Positions 1 to 7,915 of a DNA stretch of 49,797 nt are shown here, piece by piece (positions within the stretch are counted from its first letter, which is position 1; every line of letters starts with the position of its first letter). Origin of the DNA: Variovorax sp. KK3 (lineage in GTDB: Bacteria > Pseudomonadota > Gammaproteobacteria > Burkholderiales > Burkholderiaceae_C); NCBI RefSeq assembly GCF_001984055.1, contig NZ_LYVO01000051.1, positions 1-49,797 of the forward strand, given 5' to 3'. A program made the position numbers and the translations under genes. The notes below the pieces were generated by a model. It made no database searches, had not been told where the DNA came from, and was given only the letters and a program-made list of their open reading frames with translations.

Positions 1-15
1 GGTGGAAGTGGCCAT
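1..15 (-). CDS. fliL: Probable 5' end of fliL, cut by the window edge
   Basis: Only five codons are visible: an ATG reading M-A-T-S-T on the minus strand. It lies about 136 bases downstream of the fliK stop, in the same direction. fliL is the usual next gene after fliK in betaproteobacterial fli operons, and FliL proteins often begin with a short Ala/Thr/Ser stretch. No strong ribosome binding site is obvious just upstream. The call rests on position and this short N-terminus, so it is tentative. Confidence 0.35.
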
Positions 16-151
16 GGTTCAGCGTTGGTGTGGTTGCTATTCTTCAGCGAGCAGCCGCTGGGCGAAGGCCCGATCAAGCGGGGGAAAGGGCCTCAGATCG
101 CGCGTTGCGCGGATGCACCGGGCACGCGCTCGACCTGCGCGGTGCGTCGCA

Positions 152-1543
152 TCAGGCGAAGGTGTCGATGCCGCTGCTGCGCGCTGCAGCCGGGGCGCGG
201 GTCGTCGGCGGCAACGCCTGCGCATCGGCGCCACGGGCCGCGCCCGCATAGCTGCCTGCGCTGCCGGACGAAGGCTGGCGCTGCTGCTGTTGTTGTTGCT
301 CGAAGCCGCCGGCCATGCCGGCCCAGGGGCGCGCGTCGGCGCCCACCGAGGTCTGGCCCAGGCTGATGCCCTGCTCGGCCAGCGTACTGCGCAGTTGCGG
401 CAATGCGGCTTCCACTGCCTTGCGCACCGACTCGTGGGCCGAGACGAACATGGCCTGCACCTGGTTGTCGCCGAGGCCCAGCGTGATCTTGAGCGGACCC
501 AAACCGGCGGGGTTCAGGCTGAGTTCGGCGACTTGCTGGCCACCGGCGCGCATGCGCAGCATCTGGTGCCCCAGGGCCGGTGCCCATTCGGGCGTGCCGA
601 CCGGCGGGGCGAGGGTCTGCGCGGCAGCGGCGGGTGCGGCGGCCGGGGCGCGGTCGAGGGCCGGCTGCATCGGGCTCGCGGCCGTGATCACGGTAGGCGC
701 GGCAGGCGACGGCGCATCGGATGGCTGCGTGGCGGCAGCGGAACCGGCCGTCGCGGGTTGTGCGGCTTCGAGCGCGCTTGCGGCATCGGGCTCGGCCTGT
801 GTCCGTGCCATGTCCGTGGACGTGGCCGGGGTGGTGGCATCGCTCGCCGCCGCTGCACGCGGTGCACCTTGCAAGGCGGCCTGGGGCGCTTCGGCAGATG
901 CGACGGACGCAGCAGGCGCCGGCACGGCAGGGTCGGTCTTCGTAGTCGGCTGTGCGAGCGCCAGCGCCGCCACTGCGGCTTCCGGTTCGGCGCTTGCGTC
1001 CGCGGACGGCGTAGCAGCCGTACTCGCGTCGGTGGGCGCCTGGACCTGCGCGAGCGCGGCGTCGCCGGTGGCTGGCAGTGCACTCGCGGTGGGGATGGCC
1101 GTTGCGTCGGTCGCCGGTGCCGCGCTCGGCGCGGCACCGGACAGGCCCGCGTCGGTCGCCGTCGCCAGCGCCGTCGCGGGCGCCGTTTTCGCGGCGGCGC
1201 CTGCCCTGCCGGCTGCGGCTGCGGCAGCCGCTGCGGGTGAATTGGCCTGGATCTGCGGCGTGAAGAGGGCGATGGTCAGCAGCTCGGAGCCGGGCTCGTC
1301 GTCCTTGCGTGCGATGCCACGACCGGGCTTCTGCGGCGTCGTTTCGGCCTGGCCCGCCTGCGCGCTTTCCTGCGAGCCGTCCTGCGTGCGCCGCGCGCCG
1401 GCACGCGAGCGCTCAAGCGCGGCACCGAAGCCGCGTCCGTCGTCGTCGCCGCCGCGGCTGCGTGCGCCTTGCGGCGCGGAGGTCTGCGTGGAGGTCTGCG
1501 TGGAGGTGGCCGCGACGGTGGCGGAGGGGATGAAGGTAGGCAT
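152..1543 (-). CDS. fliK: Flagellar hook-length control protein FliK
   Basis: Secreted ruler protein of 463 residues that sets hook length and triggers the FlhB substrate switch. Residues 1 to about 330 are Ala/Thr/Pro/Gln-rich and of low complexity, as is usual for the FliK ruler part. The C-terminal third has the hook-length-control domain, with the segment LSLNPAGLGPLKITL followed by an amphipathic AHESVRKAVEAALPQLR region, and ends in a Gln-rich tail. The start is the ATG 20 bases after the fliJ stop; longer in-frame extensions overlap fliJ and read as shadow sequence. A short in-frame duplication (STQT repeated) lies near residue 12. It is co-transcribed with fliJ, fliI and fliH. Confidence 0.93.
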   Translation of the reverse strand: MPTFIPSATVAATSTQTSTQTSAPQGARSRGGDDDGRGFGAALERSRAGARRTQDGSQESAQAGQAETTPQKPGRGIARKDDEPGSELLTIALFTPQIQANSPAAAAAAAAGRAGAAAKTAPATALATATDAGLSGAAPSAAPATDATAIPTASALPATGDAALAQVQAPTDASTAATPSADASAEPEAAVAALALAQPTTKTDPAVPAPAASVASAEAPQAALQGAPRAAAASDATTPATSTDMARTQAEPDAASALEAAQPATAGSAAATQPSDAPSPAAPTVITAASPMQPALDRAPAAAPAAAAQTLAPPVGTPEWAPALGHQMLRMRAGGQQVAELSLNPAGLGPLKITLGLGDNQVQAMFVSAHESVRKAVEAALPQLRSTLAEQGISLGQTSVGADARPWAGMAGGFEQQQQQQRQPSSGSAGSYAGAARGADAQALPPTTRAPAAARSSGIDTFA

Positions 1544-1563
1544 CACGTTCTCTGGCAAAAAGG

Positions 1564-2019
1564 TCAGTGGTTCGCTTGCGCAGCGCGGTCGATGAACTTG
1601 CGCGCCGCGCGCTCGTCGCTGTCGCGCTGTTCGCGCTTGGCCTGCATCAGGCTTTCCTGGCGCCGCAGCCGATCGGCCAGCGTGTCGAAGGAGTTCAGGC
1701 GCCGCGCCTGGTGCTGCCAGTCGCCGCGCCCGCGGTCCAGCCGCGCGGCGGCCTGCTTGACGATGGCGCGCTGCTGCTCGATGGCGCCATCGAGCGTGCC
1801 CAGGAAGTTGTTGAAGTTGCGCCACTGCGAAGCGGGCAGGCCGTCGGCCATCAGCGCCTGCAGCTGGTTTGCATAGTCCTGGCGGTACTGCAGCAGCAGG
1901 TCGAGCTTCTGGTGCGCGCTGACCTGCGCGGTCTGCAGCACGCCGAGCCGGCGGGCCGCCTCTTCCTTGCGCTTGCGGGCCAGCTCCTGCAGGGTTTCGA
2001 GGGGCAGCTTCGTGGGCAT
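1564..2019 (-). CDS. fliJ: Flagellar export protein FliJ
   Basis: A 151-residue, highly charged, almost wholly helical protein beginning MPTKLPLETLQELARKRK. FliJ is the soluble stalk-like component of the flagellar type III export ATPase, equivalent to the gamma subunit of F-ATPases, and escorts export chaperones. Length matches the family (about 147). The start is preceded by an AAGGAG-type ribosome binding site and lies 28 bases after the fliI stop. Position between fliI and fliK supports the identification, because the sequence itself is poorly conserved across bacteria. Confidence 0.92.
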   Translation of the reverse strand: MPTKLPLETLQELARKRKEEAARRLGVLQTAQVSAHQKLDLLLQYRQDYANQLQALMADGLPASQWRNFNNFLGTLDGAIEQQRAIVKQAAARLDRGRGDWQHQARRLNSFDTLADRLRRQESLMQAKREQRDSDERAARKFIDRAAQANH

Positions 2020-2047
2020 CGTCGGCTCCTTGCGTTGGGTCGGTGGG

Positions 2048-3436
2048 TCAATCGAAGAGGCCGGCCATGCGCGCCACGGAGGCCGCATAGTCGGTGCGCT
2101 CGTCCATGCTCTGCTGCAGGAAGGCTTCCATCTTGGGATAGAGGGCGATGGCCTGGTCCAGCTGCAGGTCGTTGCCGGCCGCGTAGGCGCCGACGCTGAT
2201 CAGGTCGCGGTTGCGCTGGTAGCGTGACAGCATCTGCTTGAAGCGGCGCACGCTGTCGAACTGCGTGGACGGGATCAGCGCGGTCATCGCGCGGCTGATC
2301 GAGGCCTCGATGTCGATGGCGGGGTAGTGGCCGGCCTCGGCCAGCGAGCGCGACAGCACCACGTGGCCATCCAGGATGGCGCGCGCCGAGTCGGCGATCG
2401 GGTCCTGCTGGTCGTCGCCTTCGGAGAGCACGGTGTAGAAGGCCGTGATCGAGCCTCCACCCTTCGCCCCGTTGCCCGCGCGCTCCACCAGCGCCGGCAG
2501 CTTGGCGAACACCGAGGGCGGATAGCCCTTGGTGGCGGGCGGTTCGCCCACGGCCAGCGCGATCTCGCGCTGCGCCATCGCGTAGCGCGTGAGCGAATCC
2601 ATGATCAGCAGCACGTCCTTGCCCAGGTCGCGAAAGTACTCGGCCAGGCAGGTGGCGTAGGCCGCGCCCTGCAGGCGCAGCAGCGGCGAGTTGTCGGCGG
2701 GGGCGGCCACCACGACGGCGCGCGCCAGGCCTTCCTCGCCCAGGGTGTTCTCGATGAAGTCCTTCACCTCGCGGCCGCGCTCGCCGATCAGGCCCACCAC
2801 GATCACTTCGGCGCTGGTGTAGCGGGCCATCATGCCGAGCAGCACGCTCTTGCCGACGCCGGAGCCGGCGAACAGGCCCATGCGCTGGCCACGGCCGACG
2901 GTGAGCATGGCGTTGATGGCGCGCACGCCGGTGTCGAGCACCGAGTCGATGGGTGCGCGCGTCAGCGGATTGATGGGCTGCGCCGACAGCGGCACGCGGC
3001 GCGCGATGTCCAGCGGGCCCAGGCCATCGAGTGGGCGGCCGACGGCATCGACCACGCGGCCGAGCATGCCTTCGCCGACCGGCAGGCGCTTTCCGTGGGC
3101 GTCGCCGGCGTTGGCGCCGGTGCCGGGCCGGGCGAACACGCGGGCGCCGGGCAGCAGGCCGGACACCTCGCTCTGCGGCATGAGGAACAGGCGGTCGCCG
3201 GCGAAGCCGACCACTTCGGCTTCGGCATGGCGCTGCGGATAGCCGGGCGGCAGCTCGACCAGGCAGTCGCTGCCGACGGGCACTTGCAGGCCCACGGCTT
3301 CGAGCACCAGGCCCACGGCGCGCGTGAGGCGGCCCGACTGGACCACGGTGGACCCCGTGCGCGCGATCTCGGCGCGCGCCTGGTTCAGCGTGCCGAGCCA
3401 GGACTGGAGATGGGGGTTGGCGGCGGCGGTGGACAT
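2048..3436 (-). CDS. fliI: Flagellum-specific export ATPase FliI
   Basis: A 462-residue F1-beta-like ATPase that energises export of rod, hook and filament subunits at the basal body. The Walker A motif AGSGVGKS is at residues 190-197 and Walker B LLIMD at 276-280. The family signature ALAVGEPPATKGYPPSVF follows at about 293-310. Length equals that of typical FliI (about 457). Only three bases separate it from the fliH stop, so the two are very probably translated together; FliH is its regulatory partner. Confidence 0.98.
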   Translation of the reverse strand: MSTAAANPHLQSWLGTLNQARAEIARTGSTVVQSGRLTRAVGLVLEAVGLQVPVGSDCLVELPPGYPQRHAEAEVVGFAGDRLFLMPQSEVSGLLPGARVFARPGTGANAGDAHGKRLPVGEGMLGRVVDAVGRPLDGLGPLDIARRVPLSAQPINPLTRAPIDSVLDTGVRAINAMLTVGRGQRMGLFAGSGVGKSVLLGMMARYTSAEVIVVGLIGERGREVKDFIENTLGEEGLARAVVVAAPADNSPLLRLQGAAYATCLAEYFRDLGKDVLLIMDSLTRYAMAQREIALAVGEPPATKGYPPSVFAKLPALVERAGNGAKGGGSITAFYTVLSEGDDQQDPIADSARAILDGHVVLSRSLAEAGHYPAIDIEASISRAMTALIPSTQFDSVRRFKQMLSRYQRNRDLISVGAYAAGNDLQLDQAIALYPKMEAFLQQSMDERTDYAASVARMAGLFD

Positions 3437-3439
3437 CGG

Positions 3440-4195
3440 TCAGAACTCCGCGGCGTCGACGTCGCGGCTCAGGGCAGCGGTAACGGTCTTCCAGCGCGAC
3501 TCGAGGCTGGCATCCATCTCGCCGCTGGCGGACTGCACGCGGCAGCCGCCGCGCGCGAGCGTGTCGTCGGCACGAACCTGCCAGCCGGCGACCTGCAGCT
3601 CGTTGCCCAGGCTGTTCTTGACCAGTGCCACGTCGTCGGGATGCAGCATCAGGCGCGGCTCGCCCTGCAGCGCCGGCTCGGCATGCATGAGGTCTTGCAC
3701 CAGCGGCAGCACCCATTCGGGCTCGGCGCGCAGCGTGCGGTGCACCACCTGGCGCGCGACGTCGAGCGCCAGCGTGAGGATGGCGTCGGCCAGCTCGCTC
3801 TCGGCATGGCGCAAAGCGGCCGGCAGGCTGGCGGCCAGCGCGCGCAAGCGTTCGGCATGGGCGGTGGCGGCGGCGAGCCCGGTGGCCAAGCCTTCTGCAT
3901 GGCCTTCCGCGTGGCCCAGTGCCAGCCCTTCGCGATGGCCTTCGACACGGCCCTCGTTGCGTGCGGCGAGGCGCAGGCGCGACAGCTCGTTGTCGCGCGC
4001 CAGCGTCTCGGGGTCGACGCGCGGAACGACCGATGCGTGGACGGTGTCGGCCGCAACGGCCTCGTCTTCCAGCACGCCCATCTCCCAGCGTTGCCAGGCG
4101 GAGAGGGTGGGCTTCGGTGCGGCCGCGGGCTTCGGATCGGCATAGGCCGCGGCGAGCCGCGTACCGCCGAAGGCATTGCTTCTCGACAGGTTCAT
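3440..4195 (-). CDS. fliH: Flagellar assembly protein FliH
   Basis: A 251-residue regulator of the FliI ATPase that anchors it to the C-ring. The N-terminal third is variable. Residues about 85-115 show a glycine-spaced helical stretch (GRVEGHREGLALGHAEG and onward), a GxxxG-type repeat typical of FliH. The C-terminal part resembles the delta/epsilon portion of F-ATPases (LALDVARQVVHRTLRAEPEWV). It starts 135 bases after fliG, and the gap is filled by the dispersed repeat at 4231-4327. Confidence 0.95.
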   Translation of the reverse strand: MNLSRSNAFGGTRLAAAYADPKPAAAPKPTLSAWQRWEMGVLEDEAVAADTVHASVVPRVDPETLARDNELSRLRLAARNEGRVEGHREGLALGHAEGHAEGLATGLAAATAHAERLRALAASLPAALRHAESELADAILTLALDVARQVVHRTLRAEPEWVLPLVQDLMHAEPALQGEPRLMLHPDDVALVKNSLGNELQVAGWQVRADDTLARGGCRVQSASGEMDASLESRWKTVTAALSRDVDAAEF

Positions 4196-4230
4196 ATCAA
4201 TGCCCCATGGCTAGCGAAGCGAGGCCTGTC

Positions 4231-4327
4231 CGGGGAACACCACGGAACCGGCTTTGCCGGGCCGCTGGTGTTGCCCCCGGTGAGGGGGTTGGCGGCCACA
4301 TGAAGTGGGCAAGCCTGGGGGAGAGCC
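4231..4327 (-). repeat. Dispersed structured intergenic repeat, copy 1
   Basis: This 97-base element fills most of the fliG-fliH gap. Read on the transcribed (minus) strand it begins GGCTCTCCCCCAGG and ends GGTGTTCCCCG. It has three nested or adjacent hairpins: CCCCC/GGGGG, CCGGC-aaa-GCCGG, and an outer stem pairing CACCAGCGG with CCGTGGTG. Near-identical copies lie at 23299-23395 and 38394-38493. Function is unknown; a REP-like mobile repeat or an intercistronic RNA-processing or stability element both fit. Confidence 0.9.
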
Positions 4328-4330
4328 AGG

Positions 4331-5326
4331 TCATACGAATTCATCTGCGCCTGGGGCCGAGATCGTTATTTCGCCGCCATCCGCCAAGCGGCGCACCACC
4401 TGCAGGATGGCCTTCTGCTCGGCCTCGACCTGCGAGACCCGCACCGGGCCGCGCAGTTCGATGTCTTCGCGCAGTGTCTCGGCGGCACGCTGCGACATGT
4501 TCTTGAGGAACTTGTCGCGCAGCTCCGGCGTGGAGCCCTTGAGCGCGATGATGAGCGACTCCGACTCCACGTCCTTGAGCAGGCGCTGGATGAAGCGGTC
4601 TTCCAGGGTGAGCAGGTTCTCGAAGACGAACATCTCCTCGACGATGCGCTGCGCCAGCCCCTCGTCGTGCTCGCGCACGTGGGCGATGGCCTCTTCTTCC
4701 TGCGAGGTGGTCATCAGGTTGACGATCTCTGCCGCGGTGCGCACGCCGCCCAGGCGGCTGCGCTTCAGGCCTTCGCCCGACAGCATTTCGGTGAGCACGT
4801 CGGTCAACTCGGCCAGCGCCGCGGGCTGCACGCCGCCGAAGGTGGCCACGCGCAGGATCACGTCGTGCCGCAGGCGGGCCGGCAGCTTCTCCAGCACTTC
4901 CGATGCCTTCTTTCGGTCGAGGTGGATCACCAGCGTGGCGAGGATCTGCGGATGCTCGTCGCGGATCAGCTCCACCACCTCGCCGGCTTCCAGGTCGTTG
5001 AGGCGTTCGAGGCCGCCATGCGGCTCCTCGGGCTGCAGGATGTCTTCGAGCAGGTTGCTGGCACGGTCGTCGCCCAGCGCCTTGCGCAGCACGGCGCGGA
5101 TGTAGCCGCCCGAGCCCAGGTGCAGCGCCGACTGCTGTTCGGTCTCCATGCGGAATTCGCCGAGCACGGCGGCCAACTCTTCCTTCGACACCTGCGTCAA
5201 CTTGGCCATGGCGGTACCCAGGGCCTGAACATCGGTGGTGGGCAGATGGTGCAGCGTGGCGGCCGCGCGGTCTTCGCCCAGGGCCATCAGGAGGATGGCG
5301 GCTTTTCGGGTTCCTGCTTCGCTCAT
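4331..5326 (-). CDS. fliG: Flagellar motor switch protein FliG
   Basis: A 331-residue C-ring protein that couples ion flow through MotAB to rotation and binds FliF and FliM. The sequence matches FliG throughout: N-terminal FliF-binding helices (RKAAILLMALGEDRAA), the middle-domain EHPQ motif (DEHPQILATLVIHL, about residue 123), and the C-terminal torque helix with alternating charges (KFLKNMSQRAAETLREDIE). Length equals the E. coli protein. It lies between fliF and fliH in the normal order. Confidence 0.98.
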   Translation of the reverse strand: MSEAGTRKAAILLMALGEDRAAATLHHLPTTDVQALGTAMAKLTQVSKEELAAVLGEFRMETEQQSALHLGSGGYIRAVLRKALGDDRASNLLEDILQPEEPHGGLERLNDLEAGEVVELIRDEHPQILATLVIHLDRKKASEVLEKLPARLRHDVILRVATFGGVQPAALAELTDVLTEMLSGEGLKRSRLGGVRTAAEIVNLMTTSQEEEAIAHVREHDEGLAQRIVEEMFVFENLLTLEDRFIQRLLKDVESESLIIALKGSTPELRDKFLKNMSQRAAETLREDIELRGPVRVSQVEAEQKAILQVVRRLADGGEITISAPGADEFV

Positions 5327-5372
5327 CGGAGTGCCTCGCTCGGGCTGGTGGTGTGGTCGTTGATTTCGCGCA

Positions 5373-7124
5373 TCACGGATTCATCCATTGCTTGACCAGG
5401 GAGGCGACCAGGCGCGGGTCTTGTTCGGCAACCTGCTGTGCGTAGTCGAGGTCGGCCTTGCGGCGATCGGCCTCGCGCTGGCGGGCGCTTTGCTCCGCGA
5501 CCTGGGCTTCGTCGTTCGGGTCGATCGGCGGCTCCGCGAAGGCGGGTGCCTCGACGACCGGCGCGGCCGGCGGCGCCAGGTGCTTGCGCAGCAGCGGGCG
5601 CAGCACCGAGAACCAGGCGAACAGCGCGAGCAGCGCGATCAGCAGGTAGAAGCTGACGCTCTTGGCGAGCTCGATGTTGTCGCGGTCCTTCCAGATGGGC
5701 ACTTCGGCCTTCTGCTCGTCCTGGCCGTCGCGGGCGAAGGCGCTGTTGACCACGTTGAGCGAGTCGCCGCGCTCCTGGCTGAAGCCCACGGCTTCCTTGG
5801 CCAGGTTGCGCACCTGCTCGAGTTCGGCCGGTGTCAGCGCGCGCGGCTTGCCGTCAGGGCCGGCGAGGTGGTTGACCACCACGGCCACCGACACGCGCTT
5901 CACGCCGCCGGCCGCCTGCTGGATGTGGCGGATCGATCGGTCGAGTTCGTAGTTGGTGGTGACGTCCTTGCGCAGGCTGCTGGGGCCGGTGGCCGCGGCG
6001 CTGGCGCTGGAGGTGGTGTTCGTGGTGGCGGCTGCCGCAGCGCCGTTGGCAGGTGCTCCGGGGGCGCCTGCTGCGGGCGTGCCCGGGGCAGCAGGCGCAC
6101 CGGGCGCACCCGGCGCCCGCGGCGTGGTGATCGGCGCGCTCGGCGTGGCAGGCGGCTGGTTCGACAACGCGCCTGGCACGCCGCCCGGCGGCGTCGTGCC
6201 CTGCTGGCTCGACTCGCTCGACTGCTGGCTGCGCACCGCGGCGTTGCGCGGGTCCTGGTTGGGGGCGAACTTCTCTTCGGTGCGCTCGACCACCGAGAAG
6301 TCGATGTCGGCCGCGACCTGGGCGCGCACATTGGCGGCGCCCAGGATGGGCTGAAGGATCGCCTCGATGCGGCGGATGTAGCCCTGCTCGATTTCCTGCG
6401 CGTACTTGAGCTGGCTCACGTCCAGGCCGCGCGCGCCGGCGTTGGCGGCCGACAGCAGGTTGCCGCGCTGGTCGACCACCGTCACGCTCTTGGGGTCGAG
6501 CTCCGGCACGCTGCTGGAGATCATGTGGACGATGGCGCTGACCTGGCCTTCATCGATGCTGCGGCCGCGGTGCAGGGCGAGCACCACAGAGGCCGACGGC
6601 TTCTTCTGGTCGCGCACGAACAGCGAGGGCTTGGGCAGCGCCAGGTGCACGCGGGCCGATTCGACGGTGCCGATCGATTCGATGGAGCGGGCCAGTTCGC
6701 CTTCGAGCCCGCGCTGGTAGTTCACCTGCTCGGCGAACTGGCTGGTGCCGAACTTCTGGTTGTCCATCAGCTCGAAGCCGACGCCCCCGCCCTTGGGCAG
6801 GCCCTGGGCAGCGAGCTTGAGCCGAACTTCGGGCACCTTGTCGCCGGCGATCAGGATCGCGTTGCCGCCCTCGGCGAACTTGTAGGGCACGTTCATCTGC
6901 GTCAGCGACGCGATGATCGCGCCGCCGTCGCGGTCCGACACGTTGGTGTAGAGCACCTTGTAGTCAGGGGCGCGGCTCCAGAGCATGAAGGCCGCGGCGA
7001 CGGCCACCAAGGCGGCGCCTCCCACGATCAACGCCAGCTTGGGCTGGCCGCGCAGGCGCTCCAGCAATGCGGGCGCAGCCGGAGCGTTCGGCGCGGCGCC
7101 AACGGACGCGGCCGCGGCGGTCAT
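5373..7124 (-). CDS. fliF: Flagellar MS-ring protein FliF
   Basis: A 583-residue inner-membrane ring protein on which the rotor and export gate are built. A first membrane segment is at about residues 30-48 (LALIVGGAALVAVAAAFML) and a second near 490-510 (FYLLIALLALFAWFSVL). Between them are the ring-building motifs typical of YscJ/FliF. An unusually Pro/Ala/Gly-rich linker of about 70 residues lies at roughly 315-385. The cytoplasmic C-terminal tail that binds FliG ends in SLVKQWMNP. It is the first gene of the minus-strand run, diverging from fliE. Confidence 0.98.
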   Translation of the reverse strand: MTAAAASVGAAPNAPAAPALLERLRGQPKLALIVGGAALVAVAAAFMLWSRAPDYKVLYTNVSDRDGGAIIASLTQMNVPYKFAEGGNAILIAGDKVPEVRLKLAAQGLPKGGGVGFELMDNQKFGTSQFAEQVNYQRGLEGELARSIESIGTVESARVHLALPKPSLFVRDQKKPSASVVLALHRGRSIDEGQVSAIVHMISSSVPELDPKSVTVVDQRGNLLSAANAGARGLDVSQLKYAQEIEQGYIRRIEAILQPILGAANVRAQVAADIDFSVVERTEEKFAPNQDPRNAAVRSQQSSESSQQGTTPPGGVPGALSNQPPATPSAPITTPRAPGAPGAPAAPGTPAAGAPGAPANGAAAAATTNTTSSASAAATGPSSLRKDVTTNYELDRSIRHIQQAAGGVKRVSVAVVVNHLAGPDGKPRALTPAELEQVRNLAKEAVGFSQERGDSLNVVNSAFARDGQDEQKAEVPIWKDRDNIELAKSVSFYLLIALLALFAWFSVLRPLLRKHLAPPAAPVVEAPAFAEPPIDPNDEAQVAEQSARQREADRRKADLDYAQQVAEQDPRLVASLVKQWMNP

Positions 7125-7398
7125 GCGTGCACTCCAACCACGGGGGCCGGGGGAAGTCGTCGGAAAAGTTGGGTCATGCCGAGAGATGCAGCGAGGCTTT
7201 TTGTTCGATCTGATTCTCTGCAGACCCTCGCGAATCGATTGGCCGAACAGCCGGGGTTTTTGCCATCAGTTGCGCGCTTCCGTTCCCGGCCCCCGCGGTT
7301 ACGCTGAAAGCATGCGGGATAGCCACGACCTCTCTGTAGCGACCCCGCTGCTTGTCCCTGCTTTCAAGAACGTACCTCAACGTACCCAAAGGTTCTCA
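7125..7398. promoter_or_regulatory. Divergent fliF-fliE intergenic region
   Basis: This 274-base gap separates two divergently transcribed flagellar operons and must hold promoters for both. It contains short T-runs at about 7198 and 7256 and a nearly repeated ACGTACC just before fliE (about 7371 and 7381). I see no convincing sigma-28 or sigma-54 promoter. FlhDC-dependent promoters with weak sigma-70 elements would be expected, but I cannot point to a specific FlhDC box. Confidence 0.5.
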
Positions 7399-7719
7399 AT
7401 GTCCATTTCAGCCATCGAATCCGTCCTGCAGCAGATGCGCGTGACCGCGCTTCAGACCGGCATCGCGCCGCGCGTTGCCGAGGCATCGGCCCCGCAAGGC
7501 GGGTTCGCCGCCGAACTCAAGCGCTCGCTCGAGGGCATCAGTGCCGCACAGAACGGCGCCAGCGCCCAGGCCGAGGCCTTCGAGCTCGGCAAGCCGGGCG
7601 TGGCGCTCAACGACGTCATGGTCGACATGCAGAAGGCCGGCCTGGCCTTCCAGACCGGGTTGCAGGTGCGCAACCGCCTCGTTCAGGCCTATCAGGAGGT
7701 GATGAGCCTGCCGGCTTGA
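7399..7719 (+). CDS. fliE: Flagellar hook-basal body complex protein FliE
   Basis: A 106-residue protein that joins the MS ring to the rod and is needed early in export. The C-terminal half carries the family pattern (VALNDVMVDMQKAGLAFQTGLQVRNRLVQAYQEVM, shown here as one helical block at residues 70-103, ending in the near-invariant RNRLVQAYQEVM). Length matches E. coli FliE (104). The ATG at MSISAIE is chosen because longer in-frame extension is shadow sequence of the intergenic region. It is divergent from fliF. Confidence 0.95.
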   Translation: MSISAIESVLQQMRVTALQTGIAPRVAEASAPQGGFAAELKRSLEGISAAQNGASAQAEAFELGKPGVALNDVMVDMQKAGLAFQTGLQVRNRLVQAYQEVMSLPA

Positions 7720-7793
7720 CGCCACATCGCTCATCTGCGCACGTTGCGCCGGGTTCGTGAAAAAGTGCACAGCACGAAGTTCGTACTCCCCCC

Positions 7794-7820
7794 TAAAGGT
7801 TTGGAAACCGCTGCCGATAA
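7794..7820 (+). promoter_or_regulatory. Sigma-28 (FliA) promoter of fliC
   Basis: TAAA at 7794-7797 and GCCGATAA at 7813-7820 are separated by exactly 15 bases. This is a perfect match to the enterobacterial FliA consensus TAAA-N15-GCCGATAA. Transcription should start near 7827, leaving a leader of about 90 bases before the flagellin ATG. FliA itself is encoded at 33229-33969 in this window. Confidence 0.93.
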
Positions 7821-7848
7821 CTTCAACAACGATGGCTTGACTCTCACT

Positions 7849-7891
7849 GTGGGATCGGGTCCAGCGTTGCGGCCGCAGGGCCGGATTCCAC
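7849..7891 (+). promoter_or_regulatory. Stem-loop in the fliC mRNA leader
   Basis: Bases 7849-7856 (GTGGGATC) can pair with 7884-7891 (GATTCCAC, one G-U and flanking continuation), and after one mismatch 7858-7862 pairs with 7878-7882. The loop contains the palindrome TGCGGCCGCA. The stem ends about 13 bases before the AGGAG ribosome binding site at 7905-7909. It could affect message stability or translation of flagellin; this role is inferred. Confidence 0.5.
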
Positions 7892-7915
7892 AACCTTTGT
7901 CATCAGGAGTTTGAA

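Noticed and set aside
37..249. Possible short minus-strand gene before fliL
   Set aside because: Overlaps the end of fliK in another frame, is Arg-rich and has no ribosome binding site; likely non-coding.
1482..1511. Tandem repeat in fliK that might be a CRISPR or satellite
   Set aside because: Only two 12-base units, in frame, coding for STQT; a small coding duplication. No CRISPR-like array is present anywhere in the window.
2327..4303. Open frame of 658 codons opposite fliI and fliH
   Set aside because: Antisense to two certain genes; no recognisable motifs.
4231..4303. Peptide-like conserved reading of the repeat (GTGFAGPLVLPP) seen in several frames
   Set aside because: It appears in different contexts only because the DNA repeat is conserved; it has no start, no stop pattern and no ribosome binding site of its own.
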